From Streptomyces sp. NBC_00457 (GTDB lineage Bacteria > Actinomycetota > Actinomycetes > Streptomycetales > Streptomycetaceae), in contig NZ_CP107905.1 in assembly GCF_036014015.1 (NCBI RefSeq), positions 4,774,001 through 4,838,000 on the forward strand: 64,000 nucleotides of DNA. Reading direction: 5' to 3'. This document shows, one piece after another, positions 25,930 through 34,990 of this stretch. The position numbers and the translations under genes are program-made. The notes under the pieces were generated by a model, which searched no databases, had not been told where the DNA came from, and was given only the letters and a program-made list of their open reading frames with translations. Positions within the stretch are counted from its first letter, which is position 1. Each line of letters starts with the position of its first letter.

Positions 25930-27327
25930 CTAGGCACCCCCACCCACCGTGAACCCGATAACCGACCCACCCCCCTCCCGCCGATAGGCAAACGGCGCAC
26001 CCCCATGCGCCAACGCCACCTCCCGCACGATCGACAACCCCAGCCCCGACCCCGGCAGGGACCGCGCATCCGCAGCCCGATAGAACCGATCAAAAATCCG
26101 CATCAGATCCTCATCAGCAATACCCGCCCCCCGATCAAGAACCTCCACCCGGATCGCGCCGGCCCGCGCAGGCCCGGAAACCACGATCTCGATCGGCGCC
26201 ACCCCCTCCCGATCGAACTTCGCCGCGTTCTCCACAAGATTCGACAGGGCCCGTTGCAGCATCCCCGGCCGCCCGTCCGTCGCCGTATCCCCACTCGCCC
26301 GCACGACGATCTCCCGCCCGGTACGCCGCCGCGCCAGCCCGGCCACATCCTCGGCGACATCGGCGAGATCGACCCGCTGCGGCGGCTCCGTGTCCGACTG
26401 CCCGGCCGCCAGATCCACCAACTCATTGACAAGATCGGTCAGTTCACGCGCCTCCTGCCCCAGATCCGCGACCAGCTCGTCCCGCGTCCCCGCAGGCAGC
26501 TCATCGATCCGCCGCAACAGAGAAATATTCGTACGCAGCGACGTCAGCGGCGTCCGCAGCTCATGCCCCGCGTCCTGCACCAGCCGCCGCTGGTCCTCCT
26601 CGGACTGGGCGAGCCGCCCCAGCATGCGGTCGAAGGCGCGACCGAGGCGGCCCACCTCGTCGTAGCCGGTGACGGGGACCTGGATGCCGAGCCGGCGCGT
26701 GCGGGCGACGTCCTCCGCGGCGGAGGTGAGGATGACGAGCCGGCGGGTGATACGACGGGCCAGCCACCAGCCGAACAGCCCCGCGCCGACGACGACCGCC
26801 GCCATCAGGATCAACGTCCGCTGCTGCAGCGCCCGCAGCAGATCCTCCGTGTCGCTGAACTCCTGCGCCACCTGCACCGCGCCCCGCCCGCCGCCGAGCG
26901 CGACGGTCGCGATCCGGTACACGTCGTCCCCGACGTCGACGTCCGCGTGCTCGGTCAGCGCCCCGGCGGTGGCGCGGGCGGCGATGCGCCGGTCGGCGTC
27001 GGTGACGGGCAGCCCGGGACGCCCGGGGTCGACCACGGCACCGTCAGGACCCAGCACCTGGACATCGGTCCGGGCGGGCCGTACGAGATCATGCCCGGGC
27101 TCCGACGACGAGAAGTCCTCCGTCGTCATCCGCTCCTGCCGCAACGTGCCCTGCAGATCCTGCACGACCTCGTCGAACACGGACTGCTGGTCCACGCGCA
27201 CGAGCCGGGCGGCGGCGCTGTACGACAGGATGCCGACCAGGACGGTGACCGCGGCGGTCACGGCCGCGAACGACACCGCGAACGTCGTCCGCAGCGACAG
27301 CAGCCTCAGCCGCCGGGGCCGGACCAC
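25930..27327 (-). CDS. Sensor histidine kinase
   Basis: 465 residues: a membrane helix (about 14-36), an extracytoplasmic domain, a second helix (about 168-190), a HAMP linker, the phosphoacceptor H-box QDAGHELRTPLTSLRT, an N-box (ALSNLVENAAKF), a G1 box (LDRGAGIADED) and a G2 box (GSGLGLSIVREV). It resembles the MprB type. It starts with GTG directly after the regulator's stop codon, so the pair is co-expressed. The signal is unknown. Confidence 0.95.
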   Translation of the reverse strand: MVRPRRLRLLSLRTTFAVSFAAVTAAVTVLVGILSYSAAARLVRVDQQSVFDEVVQDLQGTLRQERMTTEDFSSSEPGHDLVRPARTDVQVLGPDGAVVDPGRPGLPVTDADRRIAARATAGALTEHADVDVGDDVYRIATVALGGGRGAVQVAQEFSDTEDLLRALQQRTLILMAAVVVGAGLFGWWLARRITRRLVILTSAAEDVARTRRLGIQVPVTGYDEVGRLGRAFDRMLGRLAQSEEDQRRLVQDAGHELRTPLTSLRTNISLLRRIDELPAGTRDELVADLGQEARELTDLVNELVDLAAGQSDTEPPQRVDLADVAEDVAGLARRRTGREIVVRASGDTATDGRPGMLQRALSNLVENAAKFDREGVAPIEIVVSGPARAGAIRVEVLDRGAGIADEDLMRIFDRFYRAADARSLPGSGLGLSIVREVALAHGGAPFAYRREGGGSVIGFTVGGGA

Positions 27328-28044
27328 TCAGTCCTCCCGCAGCACGTAACCCACGCCCCGCACCGTGTGGATCAGCTGCGGCGCACCCGGCTCGTCGAGC
27401 TTGCGCCGCAGGTAGCCGACGTACACGGCGAGATTCTTGGAGCCGGGCCCGAAGTCGTAGCCCCAGATACGGTCGTAGATCGTGGAGTGGTCGAGCACGA
27501 TGCCCGCGTTGCGCACCAGCAGTTCCAGCAGCTCGAACTCGGTGCGCGTCAGCTCCAGCTCCCGCGGCCCGCGCCACGCCCGCCGCGCCTGTACGTCCAT
27601 CCGCAGCCCGGCGGCTTCGAGGAGCCGGGGTGGAAGCTGCGGCTCCGCGGCTTTCGCCGGGACCTCGACGGGGGCCGTGCCGGTCCTGCGCAGCAGCGCC
27701 CGCAGCCTCGCGAAGACCTCCTCGACGTCGAACGGCTTGACGACATAGTCGTCGGCGCCGGCGTCCAGTCCCGCGATCCGGTCCTGCGTCTCCACCAGCG
27801 CCGTCAGCATCAGGATCGGCGTCCGGTCGCCCTCCGCCCGCAGCACCCGGCACACCTGGAGGCCGTCGATCCCCGGCATCATCACATCCAGCACCAGCAC
27901 GTCCGGTGGCGTGCGATGCGCCTGCGCCAGCGCCTCCACCCCGTCGGCGACCGCGGTGACCTGGTAGCCCTCCAGAGTCAGGGCCCGTTCCAGGGCGTGA
28001 CGGATGGCGCGGTCGTCTTCAGCGAGCAGCACAGTGTGGGGCAC
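27328..28044 (-). CDS. OmpR-family response regulator
   Basis: 238 residues. The receiver domain has the phosphoacceptor Asp in VLVLDVMMPGIDG near residue 52 and Lys in VVKPFDVEEV near 103. A linker of about 30 residues leads to a winged-helix DNA-binding domain (LELTRTEFELLELLVRNAGIVL, then NLAVYVGYLRRKLD). It is paired with the kinase immediately downstream. The start codon is GTG. Confidence 0.95.
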   Translation of the reverse strand: MPHTVLLAEDDRAIRHALERALTLEGYQVTAVADGVEALAQAHRTPPDVLVLDVMMPGIDGLQVCRVLRAEGDRTPILMLTALVETQDRIAGLDAGADDYVVKPFDVEEVFARLRALLRRTGTAPVEVPAKAAEPQLPPRLLEAAGLRMDVQARRAWRGPRELELTRTEFELLELLVRNAGIVLDHSTIYDRIWGYDFGPGSKNLAVYVGYLRRKLDEPGAPQLIHTVRGVGYVLRED

Positions 28045-28117
28045 CCGTCCATAGTGGCAAAGGGCGGGGATCGTACGACCTGATGAGCGGCCCCCGGCGA
28101 TCGTTCTTACGAACGTC

Positions 28118-28705
28118 TCACCCTGCCGGACGCAACGCGGCGAGCTGCTGCTCGAACGGAACGATCTCGTCCGCGGCAGGCCGCGCGGCCTTCGGGGCCC
28201 CGGTCATCAGCCCCGCCAGCTCCCCCGCCGCCCGCTCGATCCGCCCGTCCAGGCCCTCCGCGCCCCAGTCCTCGGACGCGGCGTACACGCCGGTCGGGAC
28301 GACGATGGCCCGCAGATAGGAGAAAAGGGGACGCAGGGCGTGCTCCAGGACCAGGGAGTGCCGGGCCGTACCGCCGGTCGCGGCGATCAGCACCGGCTTG
28401 CCCGCGAGCGCGTCCGGGTCGATCACGTCGAAGAAGGACTTGAAGAGTCCGCTGTACGACGCCGAGAACACGGGCGTGACGACGATCAGCCCGTCCGCCC
28501 CGGTCACGGCGTCGATCGCGGCGGAGAGCCGCTGTCCCGCGAACCCGTTGGTGAAGTTGTGCGCGATCTCGACGGCGAGTTCGCGCAGTTCGACGACCTG
28601 GACGTCGACGGCGGAGGCCTGTGCCACCGCCGCGGCCAGCCGGTCGCCCAGCAACCGGGTGGACGACGGGACACTCAGCCCCGCCGACACGACGACGAGC
28701 TTCAT
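28118..28705 (-). CDS. NADPH-dependent FMN reductase (CE1759-like)
   Basis: 195 residues with the flavodoxin-like fold of FMN reductases. MKLVVVSAGLSVPSSTRLLGDRL gives the phosphate-binding loop, and VTPVFSASYSGLFKSFFDVID and AATGGTARHSLVLEHALRPL follow. It supplies reduced FMN to the luciferase-like monooxygenase whose stop overlaps its ATG by 4 bases. The two form the known monooxygenase/reductase duo of corynebacterial and streptomycete genomes. Confidence 0.9.
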   Translation of the reverse strand: MKLVVVSAGLSVPSSTRLLGDRLAAAVAQASAVDVQVVELRELAVEIAHNFTNGFAGQRLSAAIDAVTGADGLIVVTPVFSASYSGLFKSFFDVIDPDALAGKPVLIAATGGTARHSLVLEHALRPLFSYLRAIVVPTGVYAASEDWGAEGLDGRIERAAGELAGLMTGAPKAARPAADEIVPFEQQLAALRPAG

Positions 28706-29787
28706 ACGGTGGTCACCTCCTGAGCTGCCTTGAGGGAAGCGTGGGTCGGCGCGTCCGGCATACTCGCGGAGCGCCCCGCCGCGAACTCCTTCCTGAGCAC
28801 CGGCACGACCTCCTCGCCCAGCATGTCGATCTGCTCGAGGACGGTCTTCAGCGGCAGCCCGGCGTGGTCCATCAGAAACAACTGGCGCTGGTAGTCCCCG
28901 GCGTACTCGCGGAAGCCCAGCGTCTTCTCGATCACCTGCTGCGGCGACCCGACGGTGAGCGGGGTCTGCTCGGTGAAGTCCTCGAGCGACGGGCCGTGCC
29001 CGTACACCGGCGCGTTGTCGAAGTACGGCCGGAACTCCCGTACCGCGTCCTGCGAGTTGCGCCGCATGAACACCTGCCCGCCCAGACCCACGATCGCCTG
29101 CTCGGGCGTGCCGTGCCCGTAGTGGGCGTACCGGGTCCGGTACAGCTCGACCATCTGCTTGGTGTGGTCGGCCGGCCAGAAGATGTTGTTGTGGAAGAAG
29201 CCGTCGCCGTAGTACGCGGCCTGCTCGGCGATCTCGGGCGAGCGGATGGAGCCGTGCCAGACGAAGGGCGGTACGCCGTCCAGCGGCCGGGGCGTGGAGG
29301 TGAAGCCCTGCAGCGGCGTACGGAACTTCCCCTCCCAGTTCACGACGTCCTCGCGCCACAGCCGGTGCAGGAGCGCGTAGTTCTCGATGGCGAGGTTGAT
29401 GCCCTGGCGGATGTCCTGCCCGAACCAGGGGTAGACCGGCCCGGTGTTGCCGCGGCCCATCATCAGGTCCACCCGGCCGTCGGCCAGGTGCTGGAGCATC
29501 GCGAAGTCCTCGGCGATCTTCACCGGGTCGTTGGTGGTGATCAGGGTGGTGGAGGTGGAGAGGACCAGCCTCTCGGTCCGCGCCGCGATATAGCCGAGCA
29601 TCGTCGTCGGCGACGACGGCACGAACGGCGGGTTGTGGTGCTCACCGGTCGCGAAGACGTCGAGGCCCACCTCCTCGGCCTTCAGCGCGATGGCGACCAT
29701 GGCCTTGATCCGCTCACGCTCGGTCGGCGTACGGCCGTTCGTCGGGTCCGGCGTGACATCGCCGACGCTGAAGATCCCGAACTGCAT
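28702..29787 (-). CDS. Luciferase-like FMN-dependent monooxygenase (CE1758-like)
   Basis: 361 residues of the bacterial luciferase-like (LLM) TIM-barrel family. Family blocks: FGIFSVGDVTPDPTNGRTPTE, ALKAEEVGLDVFATGEHHNPPF, TSTTLITTNDPVKIAEDFAMLQHLADGRVDLMMGRGNTG. It is a two-component flavin monooxygenase using FMNH2 from the adjacent reductase; the organic substrate is unknown. GGAGG precedes the ATG. A short inverted repeat lies just upstream. Confidence 0.93.
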   Translation of the reverse strand: MQFGIFSVGDVTPDPTNGRTPTERERIKAMVAIALKAEEVGLDVFATGEHHNPPFVPSSPTTMLGYIAARTERLVLSTSTTLITTNDPVKIAEDFAMLQHLADGRVDLMMGRGNTGPVYPWFGQDIRQGINLAIENYALLHRLWREDVVNWEGKFRTPLQGFTSTPRPLDGVPPFVWHGSIRSPEIAEQAAYYGDGFFHNNIFWPADHTKQMVELYRTRYAHYGHGTPEQAIVGLGGQVFMRRNSQDAVREFRPYFDNAPVYGHGPSLEDFTEQTPLTVGSPQQVIEKTLGFREYAGDYQRQLFLMDHAGLPLKTVLEQIDMLGEEVVPVLRKEFAAGRSASMPDAPTHASLKAAQEVTTV

Positions 29788-29808
29788 GGTCGCTCATCCT
29801 CCAAAGTT

Positions 29809-29822
29809 GTTGACCGTTCAAC
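29809..29822. promoter_or_regulatory. Candidate operator upstream of the LLM gene
   Basis: The inverted repeat GTTGA-CCGT-TCAAC lies 22-35 bases before the monooxygenase ATG, in the 117-base divergent gap shared with the MFS gene. This is a plausible repressor site for one or both genes. No regulator gene is adjacent, so the binding protein is unknown. Confidence 0.4.
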
Positions 29823-29904
29823 TATACCGTCGAACGACCCCGCCGCTCCCCCTATTCCTTAATCAGCTTGACGGCCACGACCACCACTCGGCACATTTAT
29901 CTGC

Positions 29905-31314
29905 GTGACACAGATACTGCATGACGCAAAGGAACCTTCTCTCCCCGCCCGCACCCGCTGGGCGATCCTCGCCGTCGTCCTCGCCGCCGACGTCCTCGAC
30001 CTCCTCGACGCCACCATCACCAACATCGCCGCCCCCACCATCACCGCGGACCTCGGCGGCGGCGCCGGCCTGATCCAGTGGCTCGGCGCCTCCTACGCCC
30101 TCGCGCTCGGCGTGCTCCTCGTCCCCGGCGGACGGCTGGGCGACAAGTACGGCCGCCGCAGGCTGTTCCTGATCGGCCTCACCGGATTCGTCATCGCATC
30201 CCTGGCCTGCGGACTGGCCCCCACCCCGGAGTTCCTGGTCGTCGCCCGCCTCGCCCAGGGCGCGTTCGGCGCGCTCGTCATCCCGCAGGGCTTCGGAATC
30301 CTCGGCGCGACCTGGCCCCGCGACCAGATCGGCAAGGCGTTCAGCCTGTTCGGGCCGGTGATGGGCCTGTCCGCGGTCGGCGGCCCGATCCTCGCCGGCT
30401 TCCTCGTCGACGCGGACATAGCGGGCCTCGGCTGGCGCACGATGTTCCTGATCAACCTGCTGCTGGGCGGCGGCGCCCTGCTGGCCGCCGTACGCCTGCT
30501 GCCCCGCGACACCGGCGACCGCACGGTCGCCGTCGACGGCCCCGGCTCCACCCTCCTCGCAGCCGCGATGCTCGGCCTGCTCGGCGGCCTCATCGACGGG
30601 TCCACGAACGGCTGGACCACTCGCCCCCTGGCCCTCCTCCTGCTCGGCCTCGCCCTGTTCGCCGCCTTCTGCCACCGCCAGCGCACGGCCCCGAACCCGC
30701 TCCTGAAGCCGTCCCTCCTCCGGGACCGCGGCTTCACCTCGGGCCTGACCCTCGGCATCGTCGTCTTCGCCGCGACCGCGGGACTCCTCTACGTCATCTC
30801 CCTCCACCTCCAGCAGGGCCTCGGCCGCTCACCCGCGGGCACCGCACTGGGCCTGATCCCCCTGTCCATCGGGATCGTCATCGCGTCCATCGCCTGCTAC
30901 CAGCTGATCCACACCCTCGGCCGCCGCCTGGTCCTCACCGGCCTGGTGATCATCCTGCTGGGCTGCGGCTGGCTCGCCCTCCTGACCGACGAGACCGGCA
31001 CCTGGCCCCTCGTCCCGCCCCTGCTGGTCATCGGCCTCGGCATGGGCACCTGCTTCGGCACGGTCTACGACATCACCATCGGCGACATCTCCACGGAGGA
31101 GTCGGGCAGCGCGAGCGGCTCACTGAGCGCGGTGCAGCAGCTGGCCAACGCGATCGGGGCGGCGGCGGTGACGACCGTGTACTTCAAGGCGTCCGGCGAC
31201 GGCGACGCCCACGCCACCACCCTCAGCCTCGTCGTGGTCGCCGCCGCCATCGCCGTATGCCTGCCCCTTGTGGGGCTGCTGCCGCGCAAGGCGCCTGCGG
31301 GGCAAGGGCATTAG
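29905..31314 (+). CDS. MFS drug exporter (DHA2/EmrB-QacA type)
   Basis: A 469-residue, roughly 14-helix major facilitator protein. Motif A is visible in GGRLGDKYGRRRLFLIG (about 73-89), with DVLDLLDATITNIAAPTI in helix 1 (motif D1 type) and GLGWRTMFLINLLLGG. It is likely a proton-driven exporter of small hydrophobic compounds. The start is GTG, with only a weak ribosome site. It is divergent from the flavin monooxygenase and may belong to the same detoxification response. Confidence 0.9.
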   Translation: MTQILHDAKEPSLPARTRWAILAVVLAADVLDLLDATITNIAAPTITADLGGGAGLIQWLGASYALALGVLLVPGGRLGDKYGRRRLFLIGLTGFVIASLACGLAPTPEFLVVARLAQGAFGALVIPQGFGILGATWPRDQIGKAFSLFGPVMGLSAVGGPILAGFLVDADIAGLGWRTMFLINLLLGGGALLAAVRLLPRDTGDRTVAVDGPGSTLLAAAMLGLLGGLIDGSTNGWTTRPLALLLLGLALFAAFCHRQRTAPNPLLKPSLLRDRGFTSGLTLGIVVFAATAGLLYVISLHLQQGLGRSPAGTALGLIPLSIGIVIASIACYQLIHTLGRRLVLTGLVIILLGCGWLALLTDETGTWPLVPPLLVIGLGMGTCFGTVYDITIGDISTEESGSASGSLSAVQQLANAIGAAAVTTVYFKASGDGDAHATTLSLVVVAAAIAVCLPLVGLLPRKAPAGQGH

Positions 31315-31364
31315 ACGGGCATATTGGATTGCCGCCGGCCGACCCGGTCGGATAGGAAGCTCAC

Positions 31365-31907
31365 ATGCTCAGAGGCAGCAAGGTGGGGCTCAGGGCCCGG
31401 CACGAGGACGACGTCCCGATCCTCCAGGCGGAGCTCGCCGACGACGTGGCCAACGCCACGCGGGCCACAAACAGGCCGTGGCGGCCGATCACGCCCGGCT
31501 CGACGGAGTCGCCGTTCGTGGTGGACGACAAGGAACAGGGGCACGTCCCGTTCTCCGTGGTGGAACTGGAGGGCGACACCCTGATCGGCACCGCGACGCT
31601 GTGGGGCATCGACACCCACAACCGGTCCGCGCACGTCGGGCTCGGACTGCTGCCGTCCGCCCGCGGCAAGGGCTACGGCACCGACGTCGTCGCGGTGCTG
31701 TGCCACTACGGCTTCGTCGTGCGCAGCCTGCACCGGCTGCAGATCGAGACGCTGTCGGACAACGTCGCGATGCTGCGCTCCGCCGAACGCAACGGCTTCG
31801 TCCGCGAGGGCGCGCTGCGCTCCGCGGCCTGGGTGATGGGCGAGTTCCTGGACGAGGTGCTGCTCGGGCTCCTCGTCCAGGAGTGGAAGCCGGACTCGAA
31901 GAACTAG
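31365..31907 (+). CDS. GNAT acetyltransferase (RimJ/RimL-like)
   Basis: 180 residues. Blocks typical of the ribosomal-protein/peptide N-acetyltransferase branch: LRARHEDDVPIL, VELEGDTLIGTATLWGID, HVGLGLLPSARGKGYGTDVV (acetyl-CoA loop), and RLQIETLSDNVAMLRSAERNGFVREGALR. It lies 50 bases after the MFS gene on the same strand; the ribosome site is AGGAAG. The substrate is unknown. Confidence 0.9.
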   Translation: MLRGSKVGLRARHEDDVPILQAELADDVANATRATNRPWRPITPGSTESPFVVDDKEQGHVPFSVVELEGDTLIGTATLWGIDTHNRSAHVGLGLLPSARGKGYGTDVVAVLCHYGFVVRSLHRLQIETLSDNVAMLRSAERNGFVREGALRSAAWVMGEFLDEVLLGLLVQEWKPDSKN

Positions 31908-31958
31908 TCAGCTCTCCGTGCAGCCAGGGACGCGGACGGGCAAGAAGCCCACGGCCCC

Positions 31959-32843
31959 TCAAGGAACCAGCACGATCCGCCCCCGCACCCCGCCCTCCGC
32001 CAGCCGGGCGTGCGCCTTGGCCGCCTCGTCCAGCGCGTACGTCTCGGCGACGCGGAGGGTCAGCACCCCCTCCTCCACCAGCCGGACCAGCTCCGCCAGC
32101 CGCGCCCCATCGGCAAGGACGCCCACCTCACCGACCCGAACCCCCCGCACGGAAGCCGGTGCGGCATTCGGGATGACGCCCATGTACGCGCCCCCGTCCC
32201 GCACCCGCGCAAGGGCCGCCTCTCCGATGACCGCCGCGTCGAGTACGGCGTCGAAGCCGTCCCCGTCGCCGGCCGTGAAGTGGGCCGCCCCCAGGGACCG
32301 TACGAGCTCCTCGTCCTTCTCCCGGGCCAGCGCGGTCACCGACAGCCGCCGGTGCGCGGCGAGTTGGATCGCATACCCGCCGAGCGCGCCCGCGGCGCCG
32401 GTCACCAGCAGGGACTGATCCGGCGTCAACTCCAGGAATTCCAGGGCCTGTGCGGCGGCCAGGGCGTTCAGCGGAAGTGTCGCGGCGTGGACAGCATCCA
32501 CACCTTCCGGCGCCTTCGCCACCGCGTCCGTGTCGACGACGACGTACTCGGCGTGCGTACCCAGCGGCTTCACCGGGCCGTGGTGCAGGGCCACCACCTC
32601 GTCGCCGACGCTCCACGCGCTCCCCTCGCCGATCGCGTCGACGGTCCCGGCGACGTCCCAGCCGAAGCCGAGCCGCTCACCCGCGCCACCGAAGACACCC
32701 GAGCGCACGCCCGCGTCCACAGGGTTGAGCGCTGCCGCCGCCACCTTGATCCGCACCTGCCGCGCACCCGGCTCCGGTACCTCGGTCTCCACGACCTCCA
32801 CGGCCTCGGGTCCGCCGAACGTCGTCACCACAGCAGCTCGCAT
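31959..32843 (-). CDS. NADP-dependent MDR oxidoreductase (quinone reductase-like)
   Basis: 294 residues. GroES-like start (MRAAVVTTFGGPEAVEVVE), catalytic-domain block NPVDAGVRSGVFGG, Rossmann site SLLVTGAAGALGGYAIQLAA (about 142-161), no zinc cysteines. It is shorter than most relatives by about 20 residues. It is divergent from an HxlR regulator with palindromes in the gap, the classic arrangement for an electrophile- or quinone-induced reductase. Confidence 0.9.
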   Translation of the reverse strand: MRAAVVTTFGGPEAVEVVETEVPEPGARQVRIKVAAAALNPVDAGVRSGVFGGAGERLGFGWDVAGTVDAIGEGSAWSVGDEVVALHHGPVKPLGTHAEYVVVDTDAVAKAPEGVDAVHAATLPLNALAAAQALEFLELTPDQSLLVTGAAGALGGYAIQLAAHRRLSVTALAREKDEELVRSLGAAHFTAGDGDGFDAVLDAAVIGEAALARVRDGGAYMGVIPNAAPASVRGVRVGEVGVLADGARLAELVRLVEEGVLTLRVAETYALDEAAKAHARLAEGGVRGRIVLVP

Positions 32844-32873
32844 GACTGATAACTCCTAGATGTCACTGTCCGT

Positions 32874-32888
32874 AGAGGTATCTCCTCT
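32874..32888. promoter_or_regulatory. Inverted repeat near the oxidoreductase start
   Basis: AGAGG-TATCT-CCTCT, about 31 bases upstream of the oxidoreductase ATG, in the HxlR divergent gap. It may be an operator half-pair with the palindrome at 32923-32936. Confidence 0.4.
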
Positions 32889-32922
32889 GCTGCAACAACC
32901 CTAGGAAGAGCTACTATCTTCT

Positions 32923-32936
32923 GGTAAGTAGTTACC
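32923..32936. promoter_or_regulatory. Candidate HxlR operator
   Basis: A perfect inverted repeat GGTAA-GTAG-TTACC lies 32 bases before the hxlR-type gene and 80 bases before the oxidoreductase, in an unusually AT-rich stretch. Position and symmetry suit binding by the HxlR dimer for autoregulation and repression of the reductase. Confidence 0.55.
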
Positions 32937-32967
32937 TGAAGGTGCGTACATACCCCCGAGGTGAGCC

Positions 32968-33375
32968 ATGGCGACCAAGACCGCGGCCCAGCGACGCGAA
33001 GAAGCACGCATGGAATACGACGCGTTCCTCCGCGGCTGCCCCACCCACCAGCTCCTCGACCGCATCAGCGACAAGTGGGTCTGCCTGGTCCTCGCCGCCC
33101 TCTCCAACGGACCCATGCGCTACAGCGACCTCAGCCGCAAGATCGCCGGAGTGAGCCCCAAGATGCTCACCCAGACCCTGCGCTCACTGGAACGCGACGG
33201 CCTCGTCGCCCGCACGGTCACCCCGTCCGTCCCCGTCCGCGTCGACTACGAACTCACCCCGCTCGGCGCCAGCCTGTCCCACATGCTCACCGCGGTGAAG
33301 GACTGGGCGGAGACCCACATCGAACAGGTCCACGAGGCACGGGAACGGTACGACGAGGAGAGCGAGAGCGCCTAG
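32968..33375 (+). CDS. HxlR-family transcriptional regulator
   Basis: 135 residues, winged helix. The N-terminal Cys in FLRGCPTHQLLDRISDKW is the redox- or electrophile-sensing position of many family members. The HTH reads LVLAALSNGPMRYSDLSRKI and the wing KMLTQTLRSLERDGLVARTV. It is predicted to control the divergent oxidoreductase. Confidence 0.92.
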   Translation: MATKTAAQRREEARMEYDAFLRGCPTHQLLDRISDKWVCLVLAALSNGPMRYSDLSRKIAGVSPKMLTQTLRSLERDGLVARTVTPSVPVRVDYELTPLGASLSHMLTAVKDWAETHIEQVHEARERYDEESESA

Positions 33376-33398
33376 ACCCGTCATAAGCGGGTCCGGCA

Positions 33399-33452
33399 GC
33401 GCCCCGAAGGGGCGCGGGGAACTGCGCGACCAGCCACGACGCACCCGCAGAC
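33399..33452 (+). repeat. Dispersed GC-rich repeat, family 2, copy b
   Basis: A stem GCGCCCC-GAA-GGGGCGC (33399-33415) is followed by GGGGAACTGCGCGACCAGCC. It lies between the convergent hxlR and marR genes, where the stem could act as a terminator. Confidence 0.8.
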
Positions 33453-33477
33453 AGTGCACCGAATTCCAGCGGAGCGC

Positions 33478-33957
33478 TTAGGCCTTCTCGGCCCGCAGCC
33501 GCGCGATCTGCTCCCCGCTGAACTCCACCGTCCGCCTCATATGCCCGATGATCAGGGCGAGTTCGGCATCGTCCAGATCGTCGAAGAGAGCCGACCAGCC
33601 ACCACTCAGCCGCTCCCACATCCGCCCGAACTCGGCACTCTTCTCCGGCACGGTCGCCACCAGCACCCGCCGCCGGTCCCCCGCGTCCCGCTCCCGGACC
33701 ACGTACCCCGCCCGCTCCAGCCGGTCCACCAGCCGCGTCGCCGACCCGGTCGTCAGCCCCGTCAGCTCCGCGATCCGGCCCGTCGTCACCGGACCGCCCT
33801 CCAGCGTGAGCAGATTCAGACACTGCAGATCGGTGGGGTGCAGGCCGAGACGGTCGGCGACGGCCTGATTGAACAGCGCGTACGAGGCCATATAGCGGCG
33901 GGACACCGCGGACAGCTCCTCGAGCAGCCGCGCCCGCGCATCGCCCTCGCCCGTCAT
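33478..33957 (-). CDS. MarR-family regulator
   Basis: 159 residues. Winged-helix core [38 protein letters not shown], then wing [17 protein letters not shown], flanked by dimerisation helices. The start is the ATG at MTGEGDAR after a purine-rich site; the longer reading begins in the intergenic space. Its target is unknown: the neighbouring gene upstream on the same strand encodes a small secreted protein. Confidence 0.9.
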   Translation of the reverse strand: MTGEGDARARLLEELSAVSRRYMASYALFNQAVADRLGLHPTDLQCLNLLTLEGGPVTTGRIAELTGLTTGSATRLVDRLERAGYVVRERDAGDRRRVLVATVPEKSAEFGRMWERLSGGWSALFDDLDDAELALIIGHMRRTVEFSGEQIARLRAEKA

Positions 33958-34017
33958 CCCGCCCGCCCTTTCGTCTGCGTCGTGCAGAGATCGTACGACG
34001 CAGCAGTCGCCGCACAT

Positions 34018-34473
34018 CTAGAAGTAGTACTCGTCCCCGCTGTCCAGGACCAGCACCCGCTGTGGTCCGCTGCCCTGGCCGGCTTCCGCCACCGTGCCGA
34101 TCTCCAGCAGCACCTCCGACGGCACCTCCCGCAACTGCACCCGCAGACTGACCGGCTTGCCCACCCCCTTCGCGGCCAGCGCCCCCACCCGGCACAGCAC
34201 CGCCCGGTCCCCCGAGGGCGCACACCCGTCCGGCAGCGTCTGCCGGTCGGCGAGCGGCTCCGACCAGGCCAACCGCACCGACGTGGCGGGCACGGCGGAC
34301 GTCCCGTCGTTGCGCGGCGTGAACCGTACGTCGACCCGGCCCGCGGCCAGGGACGCGGCACCGTGATAGGCGAGACCGGCCTCCGGACCGGAACCGGCGA
34401 CGGCGAGCGAGGCCCCGCCGCCGATCATCATCAGGGCGGCACCGCACGCCGCCAGCACCCGCGTCGTTCTCAT
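34018..34473 (-). CDS. Small secreted protein of unknown function
   Basis: 151 residues. A signal peptide (about 1-26, ending AVAG) is followed by a beta-rich domain resembling an immunoglobulin-like or DUF11-type fold ([28 protein letters not shown]) with two cysteines (GCAPSG, VLCRVG). No lipobox. No family recognised with confidence. Confidence 0.7.
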   Translation of the reverse strand: MRTTRVLAACGAALMMIGGGASLAVAGSGPEAGLAYHGAASLAAGRVDVRFTPRNDGTSAVPATSVRLAWSEPLADRQTLPDGCAPSGDRAVLCRVGALAAKGVGKPVSLRVQLREVPSEVLLEIGTVAEAGQGSGPQRVLVLDSGDEYYF

Positions 34474-34614
34474 CCAGCCGACTCCTCACTCCGCGGTCCG
34501 TGGTTGTACGGATGTATCCCACGCGGAGCGAGCCGCAGGCGCCGTCCATCAGGTGACGCGGGCACGGAAACGGGCACGGAGCGGGCACGGAAACGGCCGT
34601 GCGAAGCTGCCGAC

Positions 34615-34950
34615 ATGCTCATCCTCCGCTCCGCCGCCCTCTTCGTCGCCGCCGCGCTCCTCGAGATCGGCGGCGCCTGGCTGGTCTGGCAGGGCCTGCG
34701 CGAGCACCGCGGCTGGCTCTGGATCGGCGGCGGCGTCCTCGCCCTCGGCGCCTACGGCTTCGTCGCCACCTTCCAGCCCGACGCCCACTTCGGCCGCATC
34801 CTCGCGGCATACGGCGGCATCTTCGTCGCCGGTTCGATCGCCTGGGGCATGGTCGCCGACGGCTACCGCCCGGACCGCTGGGACATCGCGGGCGCACTGA
34901 TCTGCCTCGCGGGCATGGCGGTGATCATGTATGCGCCGCGCGGGGAGTGA
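34615..34950 (+). CDS. YnfA-family small membrane protein
   Basis: 111 residues with four hydrophobic helices. Family blocks: [59 protein letters not shown]. YnfA proteins resemble small multidrug-resistance transporters, but their role is not firmly established. A short GGGCACGGAAACG-type tandem repeat lies just upstream (about 34558-34597). Confidence 0.9.
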   Translation: MLILRSAALFVAAALLEIGGAWLVWQGLREHRGWLWIGGGVLALGAYGFVATFQPDAHFGRILAAYGGIFVAGSIAWGMVADGYRPDRWDIAGALICLAGMAVIMYAPRGE

Positions 34951-34990
34951 CGGAGGCAGTAATTGACGTACGAAGGTCGAGACCGAGACC

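Noticed and set aside
26005..28083. 692-codon plus-strand open frame over the two-component genes
   Set aside because: Its Arg/Pro/His/Gln-rich composition is the mirror of the histidine kinase and response regulator on the minus strand.
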